From Pseudomonadota bacterium (GTDB lineage: Bacteria > Pseudomonadota > Gammaproteobacteria > Burkholderiales > Thiobacillaceae): 64,000 nucleotides of DNA. The notes beneath the pieces are model-generated. The model had not been told where the DNA came from, ran no database searches, and saw nothing but the letters and a program-made list of their open reading frames with translations. Every line of letters starts with the position of its first letter. Position 1 is the first letter of the stretch. The DNA is taken from positions 124,001 to 188,000 of the forward strand of contig JAKADC010000006.1 of the NCBI GenBank assembly GCA_021820845.1, in the 5' to 3' direction. The position numbers were made by a program, and so were the translations under genes. Of the stretch, positions 7,904 to 16,997 are shown piece after piece.

Positions 7904-9874
7904 ATGCACAGCAGCCTCCAGCTCGTTCTGATTTTGCTCGCGGTCGCCGTGCTGGTGGCCGCCGCGGCGCGCGTGCTGCGCCTGCCGACCATGCTCGGCT
8001 ACCTGGTCACCGGCATCGCCATCGGCCCCTTCGCGCTGGGCTGGATTCCCGACAGCGCCCAGGCCCGCTACCTCGCCGAATTCGGCGTGGTGTTCCTGAT
8101 GTTTTCGATCGGCCTGGAATTCAGCCTCGCGCGCCTGATGACGATGCGCCTGACCGTGTTCGGCTTCGGCGGCGCGCAGGTCGTGCTGACCATCGCGCTC
8201 ACCACGGGCGTCGCCTGGCTGCTGGACTTGCCGCTGCTCGCGGCGCTGGCGCTCGGCGGCATCATGTCGATGTCGTCGACCGCCATCGTCTCCAAACTGC
8301 TGGCCGAGCGGCTCGAAATCCAGACGCCGCACGGGCGGCAGGTCTTCGGTGCGCTGCTGTTCCAGGACCTGGCCGTGGTGCCGCTGCTGATCCTGGTTCC
8401 GGCGTTCGCCACCCAATCCGACGGCATGGCGATCGACCTGGCGCTCGCCGGCATCAAGGCGGTGGCCGTGCTCGGCTTCCTGCTGTTCGTCGGGCAGCGC
8501 GTCATGCGTCCGTGGTTCCAGTGGGTGGCCGGACGCAAATCGCCCGAGCTCTTCACCCTCAATCTGCTCTTGTTCACGCTGGGACTGGCGTTCCTGACCG
8601 AGAGCGCCGGCCTGTCGCTGGCGCTCGGTGCGTTTCTCGCCGGCATGCTGATTTCGGAAACCGAATACCGCTACCAGGTGGAAGACGACATCAAGCCTTT
8701 CCGCGATGTCCTGCTGGGGCTGTTCTTCGTCACCATCGGCATGCGGCTCGACCTCGCGCAGGTTCTGCTGAACTGGGCGGATGTCCTGCTGCTCGTCGTT
8801 GCGATCGTCGTCGGCAAGGGACTTTTGGTCGCGGCCTTGGCGATGGCGTTCGGCAGTCCCCGCCCCACCGCCGTGCGCACGGCGCTGGGGCTGGCGCAGG
8901 CGGGCGAATTCGGCTTCGTGCTGCTGGCGCAGGCGGCCGACCTGAACCTGCTGGGGGCGCCCGTCACCCAGCCGGTGCTGGCGGCGATGGTGATCTCGAT
9001 GCTGGCCGCGCCGTTCCTGATCCATCGCATGGACGTGCTGACGCGGCTGATCGCGGGCAGCGAATGGGCCGGGCGGGCCAAGGAGGTGCATGACATCGCC
9101 GTCAAGACCTTCGGCAAGGCCCAGCACGTGATCGTCTGCGGCTACGGCCGCAGCGGACAGAATCTCGCCCGCCTGCTCGAGGCCGAGGGCATCAGCTTCG
9201 TCGCGCTCGACGCCGACCCCGAGCGCATCCGCGCCGTCGCGGCATCCGGTGCGAGCGTCGTCTACGGCGACGCCAGCCGCCGCGAGGTGCTGGTCGCCGC
9301 GGGCCTGAGCCGCGCTCAGGCCATCGTGGTGACGTATTCCGACATTCCGTCCAGCATGGCCATCCTGCGGCACGTCCGCGAGCTGCGGCCGGATTTGCCG
9401 GTGGTGGTGCGCACCATCGACGACACGCATATCGACGCGCTGAAGGCCGCCGGCGCCGCCGAAGTGGTGTCGGAGGTGATGGAAGGCTCGCTGATGCTGG
9501 CGTCGCACGCGCTGATGCTGCTGGGCGTGCCCTTGAGCCAGGTGCTGAAGCGGATCCGCGAGGTGCGCGAAACGCGCTACGCCCTCATGCGCGGCTTTTT
9601 CCGCGGCGCCAGCGACGTCGACGACGAACTGGACCAGGCCGCCCAGCCGCGCCTGCACACGGTCCTGATCACGCAAGGCGCGGCGGCGCCCGGGCACACG
9701 CTCGAGGAGTTGAAGCTCGGCGAGCTACTGGTCGATGTGGTGGCGATCCGCCGCCAGGGCATCAAGGGCGTCGATCCCCAGCCCGACACCCTCATCCAGG
9801 CGGGCGACGTGCTGGTGCTGCGCGGCGCCGCCGACGGACTGGCGGCGGCGGAGTTCAGGGTGTTGCAGGGTTAG
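7904..9874 (+). CDS. CPA2-family cation/proton antiporter with TrkA-N and TrkA-C domains (KefB/YbaL-like)
   Basis: Inner-membrane potassium or sodium/proton exchanger. The 656-residue product has about twelve hydrophobic segments in residues 1-390 (for example VLVAAAARVLRLPTMLGYL and the FGVVFLMFSIGLEFSL motif typical of CPA2), then a Rossmann TrkA-N domain HVIVCGYGRSGQNLARLLE at about 406, and a TrkA-C domain near the end. The cysteine and loop features that would show glutathione gating as in KefB/KefC cannot be judged by eye, so no symbol is given. It diverges from kdsD, a common betaproteobacterial arrangement. Its stop overlaps the convergent prepilin stop by 4 bp. Confidence 0.93.
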   Translation: MHSSLQLVLILLAVAVLVAAAARVLRLPTMLGYLVTGIAIGPFALGWIPDSAQARYLAEFGVVFLMFSIGLEFSLARLMTMRLTVFGFGGAQVVLTIALTTGVAWLLDLPLLAALALGGIMSMSSTAIVSKLLAERLEIQTPHGRQVFGALLFQDLAVVPLLILVPAFATQSDGMAIDLALAGIKAVAVLGFLLFVGQRVMRPWFQWVAGRKSPELFTLNLLLFTLGLAFLTESAGLSLALGAFLAGMLISETEYRYQVEDDIKPFRDVLLGLFFVTIGMRLDLAQVLLNWADVLLLVVAIVVGKGLLVAALAMAFGSPRPTAVRTALGLAQAGEFGFVLLAQAADLNLLGAPVTQPVLAAMVISMLAAPFLIHRMDVLTRLIAGSEWAGRAKEVHDIAVKTFGKAQHVIVCGYGRSGQNLARLLEAEGISFVALDADPERIRAVAASGASVVYGDASRREVLVAAGLSRAQAIVVTYSDIPSSMAILRHVRELRPDLPVVVRTIDDTHIDALKAAGAAEVVSEVMEGSLMLASHALMLLGVPLSQVLKRIREVRETRYALMRGFFRGASDVDDELDQAAQPRLHTVLITQGAAAPGHTLEELKLGELLVDVVAIRRQGIKGVDPQPDTLIQAGDVLVLRGAADGLAAAEFRVLQG

Positions 9875-10539
9875 AACAGAACGGCGGCGCCGCAGTTGGT
9901 CTCGCCGCTCCCGGCTTTCCATGCCCCAGTGGTCGTGTCGTAACAGTTGGCGGCGGTGGGGGCCGTGCCGCCGGCCGCATAGGGGGAAAAGCGCACGCTG
10001 CCGGTCAGGGCGTTGCCGTCATCGATTTTCCGGTCGATCTCGGCCAGGATATTCGCAGGGATTTGCGGGCCTGTCTTGAGGTTGGTACGTGCAGTGGGGG
10101 TGCCGGAATCAGCGTAAACGTCGTCGTAAATAAGCTGGAGGCGTGCGCCATAAGGGTTGTTGGGCGTGGTCGTCGCGCTCTCCGTCGCGTTATAGACGTA
10201 GGTGCCGTTAATAAAGCCGGCATGCGACAGGTGATCCCAGACAGCGATCGCTTCGGTTGGGTTTATTTGTCCATTCCCGTCACCGTTTTGTGTGGCGCCG
10301 GGGATCTGCGTGGTCGCGGCGTTGAAATCCCCTGGCAGGGCGCGATAGCGATCCTGAAACCCAAAGAATGCGGCTTTTGTCCCGTCCAATTGGGCGATGA
10401 TGTTTCGCACTCGCGCACTGGTGATCAACTCCTGACCCTTTAAAATTCCGCCGAGCAGCAGGCCGATGATGACCAGCACGATCGCGATCTCGATCAGGGT
10501 GAAGCCCGACTGGCGTCGCGCAAAATGAGGGTGCGGCAT
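9871..10539 (-). CDS. Type IV prepilin, candidate major pilin of the MSHA-like locus
   Basis: The 222-residue product has a class III prepilin leader with cleavage expected in RRQSG|FTLIEIAIVLVIIGLLLGG, Glu at +5 and a hydrophobic helix, followed by a soluble domain with the RALPGDFNAAT motif seen in many betaproteobacterial pilin-like proteins. Two late cysteines (NCYDTTTG and GETNCG) could form a C-terminal disulfide loop. The start at 10539 is favoured over 10572 because ggaaag lies just upstream and the leader then has normal length. The gene stands alone, 28 bp downstream of the expected start point of a sigma-54 promoter. Role as the major subunit is inferred. Confidence 0.85.
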   Translation of the reverse strand: MPHPHFARRQSGFTLIEIAIVLVIIGLLLGGILKGQELITSARVRNIIAQLDGTKAAFFGFQDRYRALPGDFNAATTQIPGATQNGDGNGQINPTEAIAVWDHLSHAGFINGTYVYNATESATTTPNNPYGARLQLIYDDVYADSGTPTARTNLKTGPQIPANILAEIDRKIDDGNALTGSVRFSPYAAGGTAPTAANCYDTTTGAWKAGSGETNCGAAVLF

Positions 10540-10576
10540 GGTGGTCTTTCCGGTTGTTATCGCGTCGAGCAAAGTC

Positions 10577-10591
10577 GCAAAATATGTGCCA
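10577..10591 (-). promoter_or_regulatory. Sigma-54 (-24/-12) promoter of the prepilin gene
   Basis: On the minus strand the sequence is TGGCACATATTTTGC. It matches the sigma-54 consensus TGGCAC-N5-TTGC, with exactly ten bases between the GG (-24) and GC (-12) elements. Transcription would start near 10566, about 27 bases before the prepilin ATG. rpoN and an NtrC-type activator are both encoded in this window. Match and spacing are read directly; use of the promoter is inferred. Confidence 0.75.
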
Positions 10592-10786
10592 TCGGATCGT
10601 CTCGTTTAATGGCATGATTGGCAAAAGAAAAATGCGTTCAGACCGGCGGGGCGGCGGCGCCGTTTGATGAAAATACGACGCCGGTGGCAGCTTTCCGTCA
10701 GATCGGGTGTGGCCTCCATTTCTGGGACGGATCGCCGTTAGCTGTGAGATGCTGAGCGCACTGCATCCCGTCCCACTTTTTCCTGC

Positions 10787-12523
10787 ATGACCGAACGCGA
10801 CGAAATCGCCCCGTACCTCGCCTGGCTGACTTCGATGGCCGCGCGCTTCACGCGCGTCGCGCCGGGGCGCTGGCTGGGGCTGATGCTGCTCGCGCTGCAC
10901 GCGGCCGTCGTGTTCAACCCCGACGTGACGACGACGCGTGCTTTCCTGCTCACGCATTACGGCCTGTTCCTGCTGTGGCAGCCGCTGGTGCGCAGCGAGG
11001 CGCGCGTCGAGCCGCGGCTGGCGCTGCCGGTGCTGGCCATGGCCGCGCTGCTGGTGCTGGTCGAGAGCACCTGGGTGACGGCGCTGTGGCTGGCGATCCT
11101 CGCGGGGCTGGTGGGCGCGGTCGCGACGTCGCAGAACGAGCGTGCGCCGCGGCTGGCCTATCTGCTTGCGCTGGCGTATCTGCTTGCCTTGCTGCTCGCC
11201 TGGGTATTGCCGCAGAGCCTCGGCGGCATGTCGCTCCCCGACGAACTGCGGGCGGCGGTGCGCTACGGCCTGCCGTTGCTGCCGCTGGCAATCGTCTTCC
11301 TGCCCGCCGCGCGCCGGCGCAGCGCCTCGTCGACGCTCGATTTCATCTACGGCCTGATGCTGTCGCTGCTGATCATGGTGATGGCGCTCGGGGTGTTCGC
11401 CGTCGTCGCGGTGGTGAAGGTCAGCTATGCGTGGGCGCTGGTGCAGACCCTCCTCGGGATGGCGGCGCTGCTGCTGGCCCTGTCGTGGCTGTGGAATCCC
11501 CACGCGGGATTTGCCGGCCTGGGGCAGGTGACTTCGCGCTACCTGCTCTCGGTGGGGTTGCCATTCGAGGGCTGGGCGCAGCGGCTGGCGACGCTGGCCG
11601 AACGCGAGCGCGATCCCGAATCCTTCGTGCGCGATGCGCTCGCCGACCTGCACGAGCTGACCTGGATCCGCGGCGGTCGCTGGCAGGCCGCGCGCGGCGA
11701 AGGCGCATTCGGCGAGCCGGCCGCGCACAGCGTGAGCCATGCCTTTCACGGACTGACGCTGACCTGGCAGTCCACGCGTCCGCTCACGCCGGCGCTCGCG
11801 CTGCACGTGCGGCTGCTGTCGCAGTTGCTCGGCTATTTCTATGCCGCCAAGGTGCGCGAGCAGACGCTGCGCGAGCAGGCCTACAGCCAGGCGATTCACG
11901 ATACCGGCGCGCGCCTCACCCACGACGTGAAGAACATCCTGCAGTCGATGAAAACCCTGCTCGCCGCCGCCGACACCTCGACGCCCGAAGACAGCGAACG
12001 CCTGCTGGCGCTGATGAAGCGGCAGTTGCCGCAACTCGCCGCGCGCCTGTCGCAGACCGTCGACAAGCTCAAGCAGCCGGCCGAAATGGACGCCGCCCAT
12101 GTCGCCGCGAACGCGTGGTGGGCTGCGCTGCAGACGCGTTACGAACACGACGACGTGCGGTTCGTCGCCGACGCGCTCGACGACACGCCCCTGCCGCAGG
12201 ATCTGTTCGACAGCGTCGCCGACAATCTGCTGACCAACGCGCTGCGCAAGCGGCAGAGCCAGCCGGACGTGGTGGTGGAGGTGCACCTCGCGCTGCATCC
12301 GCTCGTAAGCCTGACGGTGACCGACAGCGGCAGCGCCGCGCCCGAGCATGTCGCGCGCAACCTGTTCATGAGTCCGGTCGCGTCGGACTTCGGGCTCGGG
12401 GTGGGGCTGTACCAGGCGGCGCGGCAAGCCGCGCGCTCGGGGTATCGGCTGAGCCTGCCCGACAATCAGTCGGGCAGGGTGACCTTCCGGCTGGAGGCTA
12501 CGGCGCGCAACTCGAGCTCGTGA
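10787..12523 (+). CDS. Multi-pass membrane sensor histidine kinase, probable partner of the pilus response regulator
   Basis: The 578-residue product has several hydrophobic segments over residues 28-235, a linker, a phosphoacceptor region LTHDVKNILQSM (H379) and an ATP-binding domain with N-box DNLLTNALRKR (N480) and glycine-rich GLGVGLYQAAR. The His-Asp-Val-Lys-Asn form of the H-box is like that of the PrsK type of kinases. No HAMP or PAS domain is obvious. It is transcribed toward the pilus operon and its last 26 bp overlap the end of the pseudopilin gene. Pairing with the 22802-24232 regulator is inferred from location and type only. Confidence 0.82.
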   Translation: MTERDEIAPYLAWLTSMAARFTRVAPGRWLGLMLLALHAAVVFNPDVTTTRAFLLTHYGLFLLWQPLVRSEARVEPRLALPVLAMAALLVLVESTWVTALWLAILAGLVGAVATSQNERAPRLAYLLALAYLLALLLAWVLPQSLGGMSLPDELRAAVRYGLPLLPLAIVFLPAARRRSASSTLDFIYGLMLSLLIMVMALGVFAVVAVVKVSYAWALVQTLLGMAALLLALSWLWNPHAGFAGLGQVTSRYLLSVGLPFEGWAQRLATLAERERDPESFVRDALADLHELTWIRGGRWQAARGEGAFGEPAAHSVSHAFHGLTLTWQSTRPLTPALALHVRLLSQLLGYFYAAKVREQTLREQAYSQAIHDTGARLTHDVKNILQSMKTLLAAADTSTPEDSERLLALMKRQLPQLAARLSQTVDKLKQPAEMDAAHVAANAWWAALQTRYEHDDVRFVADALDDTPLPQDLFDSVADNLLTNALRKRQSQPDVVVEVHLALHPLVSLTVTDSGSAAPEHVARNLFMSPVASDFGLGVGLYQAARQAARSGYRLSLPDNQSGRVTFRLEATARNSSS

Positions 12524-13223
12524 GGCATACGCGTCCTGTCAATTCCGACAGGGAGGTCCACGTGACGAGATCGTCGAATTCGCCCAGAGGCGTGTCGGCC
12601 GCGGTCGGCGTGCGCATGACGACCTTCGAATTGTCGTCGAGGTTTTCCAGTTCGTCGGGTCCGGTCGGCAGGGCGAGCTGCGTGTCGCTCGTGCTCCAGG
12701 CGCCCCAGCCGTTGGGGCCGTACGATATGAGGGCGAAGGCCACGTTGTTGTCTGCGGTCTTGCTGGGACAGGAACGGGTGGGGCAGACGGTGATCTGGGT
12801 CGCAGGGAAGGGCGTGACGGTGAATCCGGCACTCGAGTCGGCGAACTGCGAGACGACGGCATAACCGAGCCGGTTGCCCCAGGCGTCCTGCGGCGCCACG
12901 CCCAGGGTCGCCCACGGCAGCCGGCCGTAGGAGATGGAGTCGGGGGCGGAGATGGAACTGCACTGGTTTCCGCTTCTGTCCTCGCGGCCGTCTCCGGTGA
13001 TATCCGGACAGGGCAGGTAGGGCCGTCCGCCCGAACTGGCGCTCGTCATCATCGCGTAACCGATCAGCGCATCGCGCGCGGCCTGCAGGGTCTGCCGCGT
13101 CTCCGCGATCCGCCGCGCCTGGATCTGCGCCGCCAGCGGCATCGCCAGCCCGCCGATCAGGATCGTGATGATGACCAGCACGATGGCCATCTCGATGAGG
13201 GTGAAGCCGCGTTCGCGCGTCAT
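12498..13223 (-). CDS. Type IV pilin-like (pseudopilin) protein, last gene of the MSHA-like operon
   Basis: The 241-residue product begins MTRERG|FTLIEMAIVLVII, a short class III leader with Glu at +5. The soluble part has the LPCPDITGDGRED and GRLPWATLGVAPQDAWGNRLGYAVV motifs common in large betaproteobacterial minor pilins, and several cysteines. It overlaps the preceding MshK-like gene by 4 bp. Its 3' end overlaps the convergent kinase gene by 26 bp. Most likely a minor pilin or tip/initiation subunit rather than the main fibre protein. Confidence 0.85.
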   Translation of the reverse strand: MTRERGFTLIEMAIVLVIITILIGGLAMPLAAQIQARRIAETRQTLQAARDALIGYAMMTSASSGGRPYLPCPDITGDGREDRSGNQCSSISAPDSISYGRLPWATLGVAPQDAWGNRLGYAVVSQFADSSAGFTVTPFPATQITVCPTRSCPSKTADNNVAFALISYGPNGWGAWSTSDTQLALPTGPDELENLDDNSKVVMRTPTAADTPLGEFDDLVTWTSLSELTGRVCLTSSSCAP

Positions 13224-13648
13224 CGCACCGGTTCCTTCGCGTCCGGACCCACCGGCGCGGCGGGCGTCGGCCGCAGCACCTGATAGGGCTCGTACACTTG
13301 CCCGTCGGCGCGAATCTGGCCGGGCTTCAGCCCCGATACCGCGGCGCCGTCACGCTTGGGTTTGCCGTCGATCCAGCGCGTCACCACGCCGTCGGAGCGG
13401 ATGACGATGCCGTCGTAATGGAGCGGCGCCGCGGCGTTGACCGGCGCCTGCGAACCCTGCGATCCCGCCGGGCGCGCGGCCCGTGCCGCCTCGAGCTGCG
13501 CGCGCTGGGCCGGCGTGAAAAACAGGCGCCCCGGATCGGCCGGCGCGGCCATCGCGGACGCGGCATGGCCGAGGCACAACGCCACCATCCAGGCGCGGGC
13601 GAGGCCTCGCCCACGCGCGCCGTCGCCGAAGCGGCCTCCCGTGATCAT
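13220..13648 (-). CDS. Small periplasmic pilus-assembly protein, MshK-like position
   Basis: The 142-residue product has an N-terminal hydrophobic signal (about residues 14-31, ending SAMAAP), then the DPGRLFFTPAQRAQLEAAR segment found at the start of many MSHA/Gsp accessory proteins and a compact C-terminal domain containing DGIVIRSDGVVTRWIDGKP. The start at 13648 overlaps the upstream MshJ-like stop by 4 bp; the longer open frame is out-of-frame sequence. It sits where mshK is in Vibrio-type loci, and similarity to MshK is inferred from place, size and signal, not from a strong sequence match. Confidence 0.7.
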   Translation of the reverse strand: MITGGRFGDGARGRGLARAWMVALCLGHAASAMAAPADPGRLFFTPAQRAQLEAARAARPAGSQGSQAPVNAAAPLHYDGIVIRSDGVVTRWIDGKPKRDGAAVSGLKPGQIRADGQVYEPYQVLRPTPAAPVGPDAKEPVR

Positions 13649-14241
13649 CTCGCGCCTCCGTTTGCGGCGAGGGTGAACCACAGCAGGTCGCATTCGGCCT
13701 GCAGATGCGGGCGGTCGGCGGCTTCGAACGGCGCGTTGTCGAGGCGCGACAGCCGGCAGCCCCGAACGCGGACGACGCCCGGCGCGCGCGTCCTGAGCGC
13801 GTCGAGGTAGCGGCCGAGATCGGTTTCCACCAGCAGGGGCAGCGTGAGCGTCATGCGGGTCTGCCCCAGCGGCAGGCCCTGTGCGAGTGCCGCGGGCGAG
13901 GCGTTGCGCGGCATCAGGCGATAGGACAGGCCGTAGAGCCCCGCGTCGCGGTTCGCCAGTTGCGCGGCTTCGATCCATGCCAGGCGATCCTCCGCGCCGA
14001 CGAATCCGCGTGCCACCAGCGCCCGGTAATCGGCCAGGTGGGTGGCGACGAGCCGCTGCTGCATGCGGCTGTGGTCGAGTTCGTGGCGTGCCTGGTTGAG
14101 CGCCGCCTCCTGCGCGCGTAGCGCGTCATCGGCGTCCGTTGCGATGCGATGGCCCCACAGGATGCCGCCGGCCGACAGCAGCAGCACGGCGAGCAGCAGC
14201 ATCAGCGGCAGCTTGAGGACGGGGAAAGGCGGGCGCGTCAC
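13645..14241 (-). CDS. mshJ: MSHA biogenesis protein MshJ-like (PilO family)
   Basis: Inner-membrane alignment-complex protein of the pilus machine, comparable to PilO/GspM. The 198-residue product has one membrane segment (PLMLLLAVLLLSAGGILWGH, about 12-31), a coiled-coil-like stretch (ADDALRAQEAALNQARHELDHSRMQ, written here only as residues about 36-61) and a ferredoxin-like periplasmic domain. It overlaps both neighbours by 4 bp. Family assignment rests on architecture and gene order. Confidence 0.8.
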   Translation of the reverse strand: MTRPPFPVLKLPLMLLLAVLLLSAGGILWGHRIATDADDALRAQEAALNQARHELDHSRMQQRLVATHLADYRALVARGFVGAEDRLAWIEAAQLANRDAGLYGLSYRLMPRNASPAALAQGLPLGQTRMTLTLPLLVETDLGRYLDALRTRAPGVVRVRGCRLSRLDNAPFEAADRPHLQAECDLLWFTLAANGGAR

Positions 14242-15740
14242 GGGCGGCCTCCACGGAAAAGCAGGCTCACGCTGAAACGCGCGGCCGGCGCCTCGGCCGT
14301 ACCGGCATCGAGCGTCTTCCCGCTCAAGGTGCTGCCGGCGTCCGTGCTGACCGGGCTGCTTTGCAGCCGCACGGCCTGCACGCCCGGCGCAGCCTGCAGG
14401 ACGTGCATGAATTCCTCGATGCGCTGCATCGCGACCCGGTAGTTGCCGTCGAAGCGGTCCAGCGCCGCGTCGAGGCTGATGCGGACTTCGCCGGTGGGCA
14501 CCGGGGATTCATCGTTCCAGGCGAGGTTGACCAGGGTGATGTCGGGGGCGGCAAGCAGCGATCGTCCGACCGTCGCGAGCAGCGCGGCCACATCGGTTCG
14601 CGCGCCGTCGAGGCGGCGCGCCAGCGTCACCGCCTCGACGAGCTGCTCGGGCGGCACGGCCTGGGTGGGAAACGTCTGCGCGATCGCCCGCTCGCTGGCA
14701 TCGTACTGCTGGTATTCCCGCGTGACCTCGGCGGCCTGCTCGTCGAGTTGCTGCGCCCGCAGCCAGTACGCGGCGGTGAGACCCGCGCCCAGCGCCGCAA
14801 CGAGCCCAGCCGCGGTATGCAGGCCACGGCGCCAGCGAAATTCGACATGCCGCTGCAGCAGTCCGGGGGGCGCGAGATTGAGTTCCGGCGTGGCGCCCGC
14901 GATGGCTGCGAGCGGCGCGACTTCGGGTTTGGCGGCCAGAAAGTCGTCCGGAATGCGCAGCGCGCGCGCGAGGCTGGGCATGTCGACGAGCCGCGTGCTG
15001 AAGGCCGGGTCGGCATCGAGCACCGCATGAACGGTGTCGAGCTGTCCGGTCGGATCGAGCAGCAGCACGTGCAGCCGGGCTTCGTGCGGGAGGATGCGCT
15101 GACCCGTCAGATAAAGCTGCGTCTTGGCGATTTCGTCCGCTGCGTTGCCTGGCACCTGCGTCGGCGTTTCGCCGCCGATCAGGCGCGAAAAGCGCAGCAG
15201 GCCGTTGTGGTAATAGGACAGCCGCAGGCTGTTGTTGAGACGGCACGCCAGCAGGGTGTGCGTCGCCGGTTGCCGCAGCTTCTCCAGCAGGTGCTGGTAG
15301 GCCAGGGCAAGCGGCGTGACGCCGGCGAGCGGTGCGCGTTCGGCTTGCAGGACGCCGAGCCAGGGGGTCAGCCAGTCGGCATCGGGCAGGGCCGCCAGAA
15401 GATAGCGGTCGTCGCGGCGGCCGGCCGGTTCACGGCCCTGCCGCCAGGCGCCGGTGAAGCGCGTGTTGCGGAACACCTGCCTCAGCTTGCGCGCCAGCAG
15501 TTCGTCGCGTGCGCGCCCCTGCACGTGCGGCAGGAGTTCGCTGCGGAAATCCTCGTCGACCGTGTCGGCCACGAGCAGCACGGGACGCCGCGCATGCTTG
15601 GCCACGATCGCGCGGAAGGCGGCCAGGCCTTTCGCGTCGGCGGGGTACTCGCCCAGCCAGTGCATATGGCCAGGACGCCAGTCGAGGACGCCGATCTGGC
15701 GGGGCGTGGCAAGCAGGATCAGGCGATGGTCGAGTATCAC
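14238..15740 (-). CDS. mshI: MSHA biogenesis protein MshI-like (PilM/PilN type)
   Basis: Alignment-complex component joining a PilM-like cytoplasmic actin-fold half to a PilN-like half. The 500-residue product has a cytoplasmic domain up to about residue 320, a membrane helix (GLVAALGAGLTAAYWLRAQ), a coiled coil and a periplasmic domain. The proposed start is GTG at 15740 because it forms a GTGA overlap with the mshG stop; there is no in-frame ATG nearby and the frame upstream is open but antisense-like. Place and architecture match MshI. Confidence 0.83.
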   Translation of the reverse strand: MILDHRLILLATPRQIGVLDWRPGHMHWLGEYPADAKGLAAFRAIVAKHARRPVLLVADTVDEDFRSELLPHVQGRARDELLARKLRQVFRNTRFTGAWRQGREPAGRRDDRYLLAALPDADWLTPWLGVLQAERAPLAGVTPLALAYQHLLEKLRQPATHTLLACRLNNSLRLSYYHNGLLRFSRLIGGETPTQVPGNAADEIAKTQLYLTGQRILPHEARLHVLLLDPTGQLDTVHAVLDADPAFSTRLVDMPSLARALRIPDDFLAAKPEVAPLAAIAGATPELNLAPPGLLQRHVEFRWRRGLHTAAGLVAALGAGLTAAYWLRAQQLDEQAAEVTREYQQYDASERAIAQTFPTQAVPPEQLVEAVTLARRLDGARTDVAALLATVGRSLLAAPDITLVNLAWNDESPVPTGEVRISLDAALDRFDGNYRVAMQRIEEFMHVLQAAPGVQAVRLQSSPVSTDAGSTLSGKTLDAGTAEAPAARFSVSLLFRGGRP

Positions 15741-16942
15741 AGCGGCAGGTTCCCGATCAGGTCGTAGATCGGCAGCAGCACCGACACCAGGATGCCGCCG
15801 AGCAGCAGGCCCAGAATGGCCGTGAGCGCCGGCTCCAGCACCCTGAGGCCGTTTTCGATCGAGTCGAGCACCTCGCGATTGTAGAAAAACGTGACGTTGT
15901 CCAGCGCCTCGTCGAGCGCGCCCGTGCTCTCGCCCACCCGCAGCATGCGGATCACCAGCGGCGGAAACAGCGCCAGCGACTGGAAGCCGTCGGAAAGTCC
16001 GCGCCCGTCGGCGATCTGCTGCGCGGCGCGGCGAATGCCGGCGGCGATCACGCGGTTGCCCGCGATCAGTTCGCAGGCGCGCAGCGCATCCAGTACGGTG
16101 ACGCCCGAGCGGTACATCATCGCCAGCGTGTTGGTGAAGCGCGACAGCACGATTTTCTGCACGACAGGGCCGACGACGGGAAGCCGCAACTGGACGCGAT
16201 CCCACCATTCGCGGCCGGCTTCGCTCTTGCCGACCCACAACGGCAGCCCGATGGCCAATGCCAGCACCAGCGCGAGACCCGCCGCCCAGTACGAGCGCAG
16301 CGCATTCGATACCGCCATCAGAATCAGTGTCGGCAGCGGCAGCGCCACCCCCATCGTCTTGACGAGGCCAAGCACCTGCGGCACCAGATAGACCAGCAGG
16401 AACACGACCGCCGCGCCGACGACCGTCAGCACCATGGCCGGATAGATCATCAGCCTCTTGGCCTTGGCGGCGACTTCCTCCTGCCATTTGAGCGACGCGG
16501 ACAGCCGCTCGAACACCGTGTCCAGCAGGCCGGTCTGCTCGCCCGCGCGAACGCTGTGGACGAATACCGCCCCGAACACCGCGGGGTGCGCCGCGAGCGC
16601 CTGCGACAGCACCTTGCCACCCTCCAGATCCTCCAGCAGCGCGGTCAGCACATCGCGAAAGCCGCGTTTTTCCATGCTGTCGCGCAGGTCGCGCAGGCCT
16701 TCGAGCAGCGGGATCCCGGCGCGCGTGATGTAGCGCATGTGGATGCAGAACGTCACGAGGTCGCGCCGCGTCACCCGCTCGCGGCCGGTCGGGGCGTACT
16801 GGCGCGACAGCTCCGACAGCGTGACGAGGTCGAGGCCCATGCGCTTCAGGCGCAGCTCGAGGTCGACGTCGTTGACCGCGGAGAGCGTACCGCGGACGTT
16901 GCGGCCGGTCTGGTCGATGGCGCGGTAGTCGAAGAAGGGCAT
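15737..16942 (-). CDS. mshG: Type II secretion/type IV pilus inner-membrane platform protein MshG-like (GspF/PilC family)
   Basis: Platform protein on which the assembly ATPase acts. The 401-residue product has two GspF domains, each starting with an FCIHMRYITRAGIPLLEGL-type helix bundle, and three membrane segments at about 168-190, 218-236 and 371-393. It follows the ATPase gene after 55 bp and its stop overlaps the GTG of mshI. Length is typical. Confidence 0.93.
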   Translation of the reverse strand: MPFFDYRAIDQTGRNVRGTLSAVNDVDLELRLKRMGLDLVTLSELSRQYAPTGRERVTRRDLVTFCIHMRYITRAGIPLLEGLRDLRDSMEKRGFRDVLTALLEDLEGGKVLSQALAAHPAVFGAVFVHSVRAGEQTGLLDTVFERLSASLKWQEEVAAKAKRLMIYPAMVLTVVGAAVVFLLVYLVPQVLGLVKTMGVALPLPTLILMAVSNALRSYWAAGLALVLALAIGLPLWVGKSEAGREWWDRVQLRLPVVGPVVQKIVLSRFTNTLAMMYRSGVTVLDALRACELIAGNRVIAAGIRRAAQQIADGRGLSDGFQSLALFPPLVIRMLRVGESTGALDEALDNVTFFYNREVLDSIENGLRVLEPALTAILGLLLGGILVSVLLPIYDLIGNLPL

Positions 16943-16997
16943 GGTTAACGCTTCCTCGCGGGGGCCAACAGCGAAGGCGAAGAAGCGAAAGCCACCT

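Noticed and set aside
7799-9697. Apparent 630-residue N-terminal extension of kdsD
   Set aside because: The stretch is antisense to the antiporter gene, has only Gln/His/Arg-rich low-complexity sequence, and kdsD already has family length from 7798.
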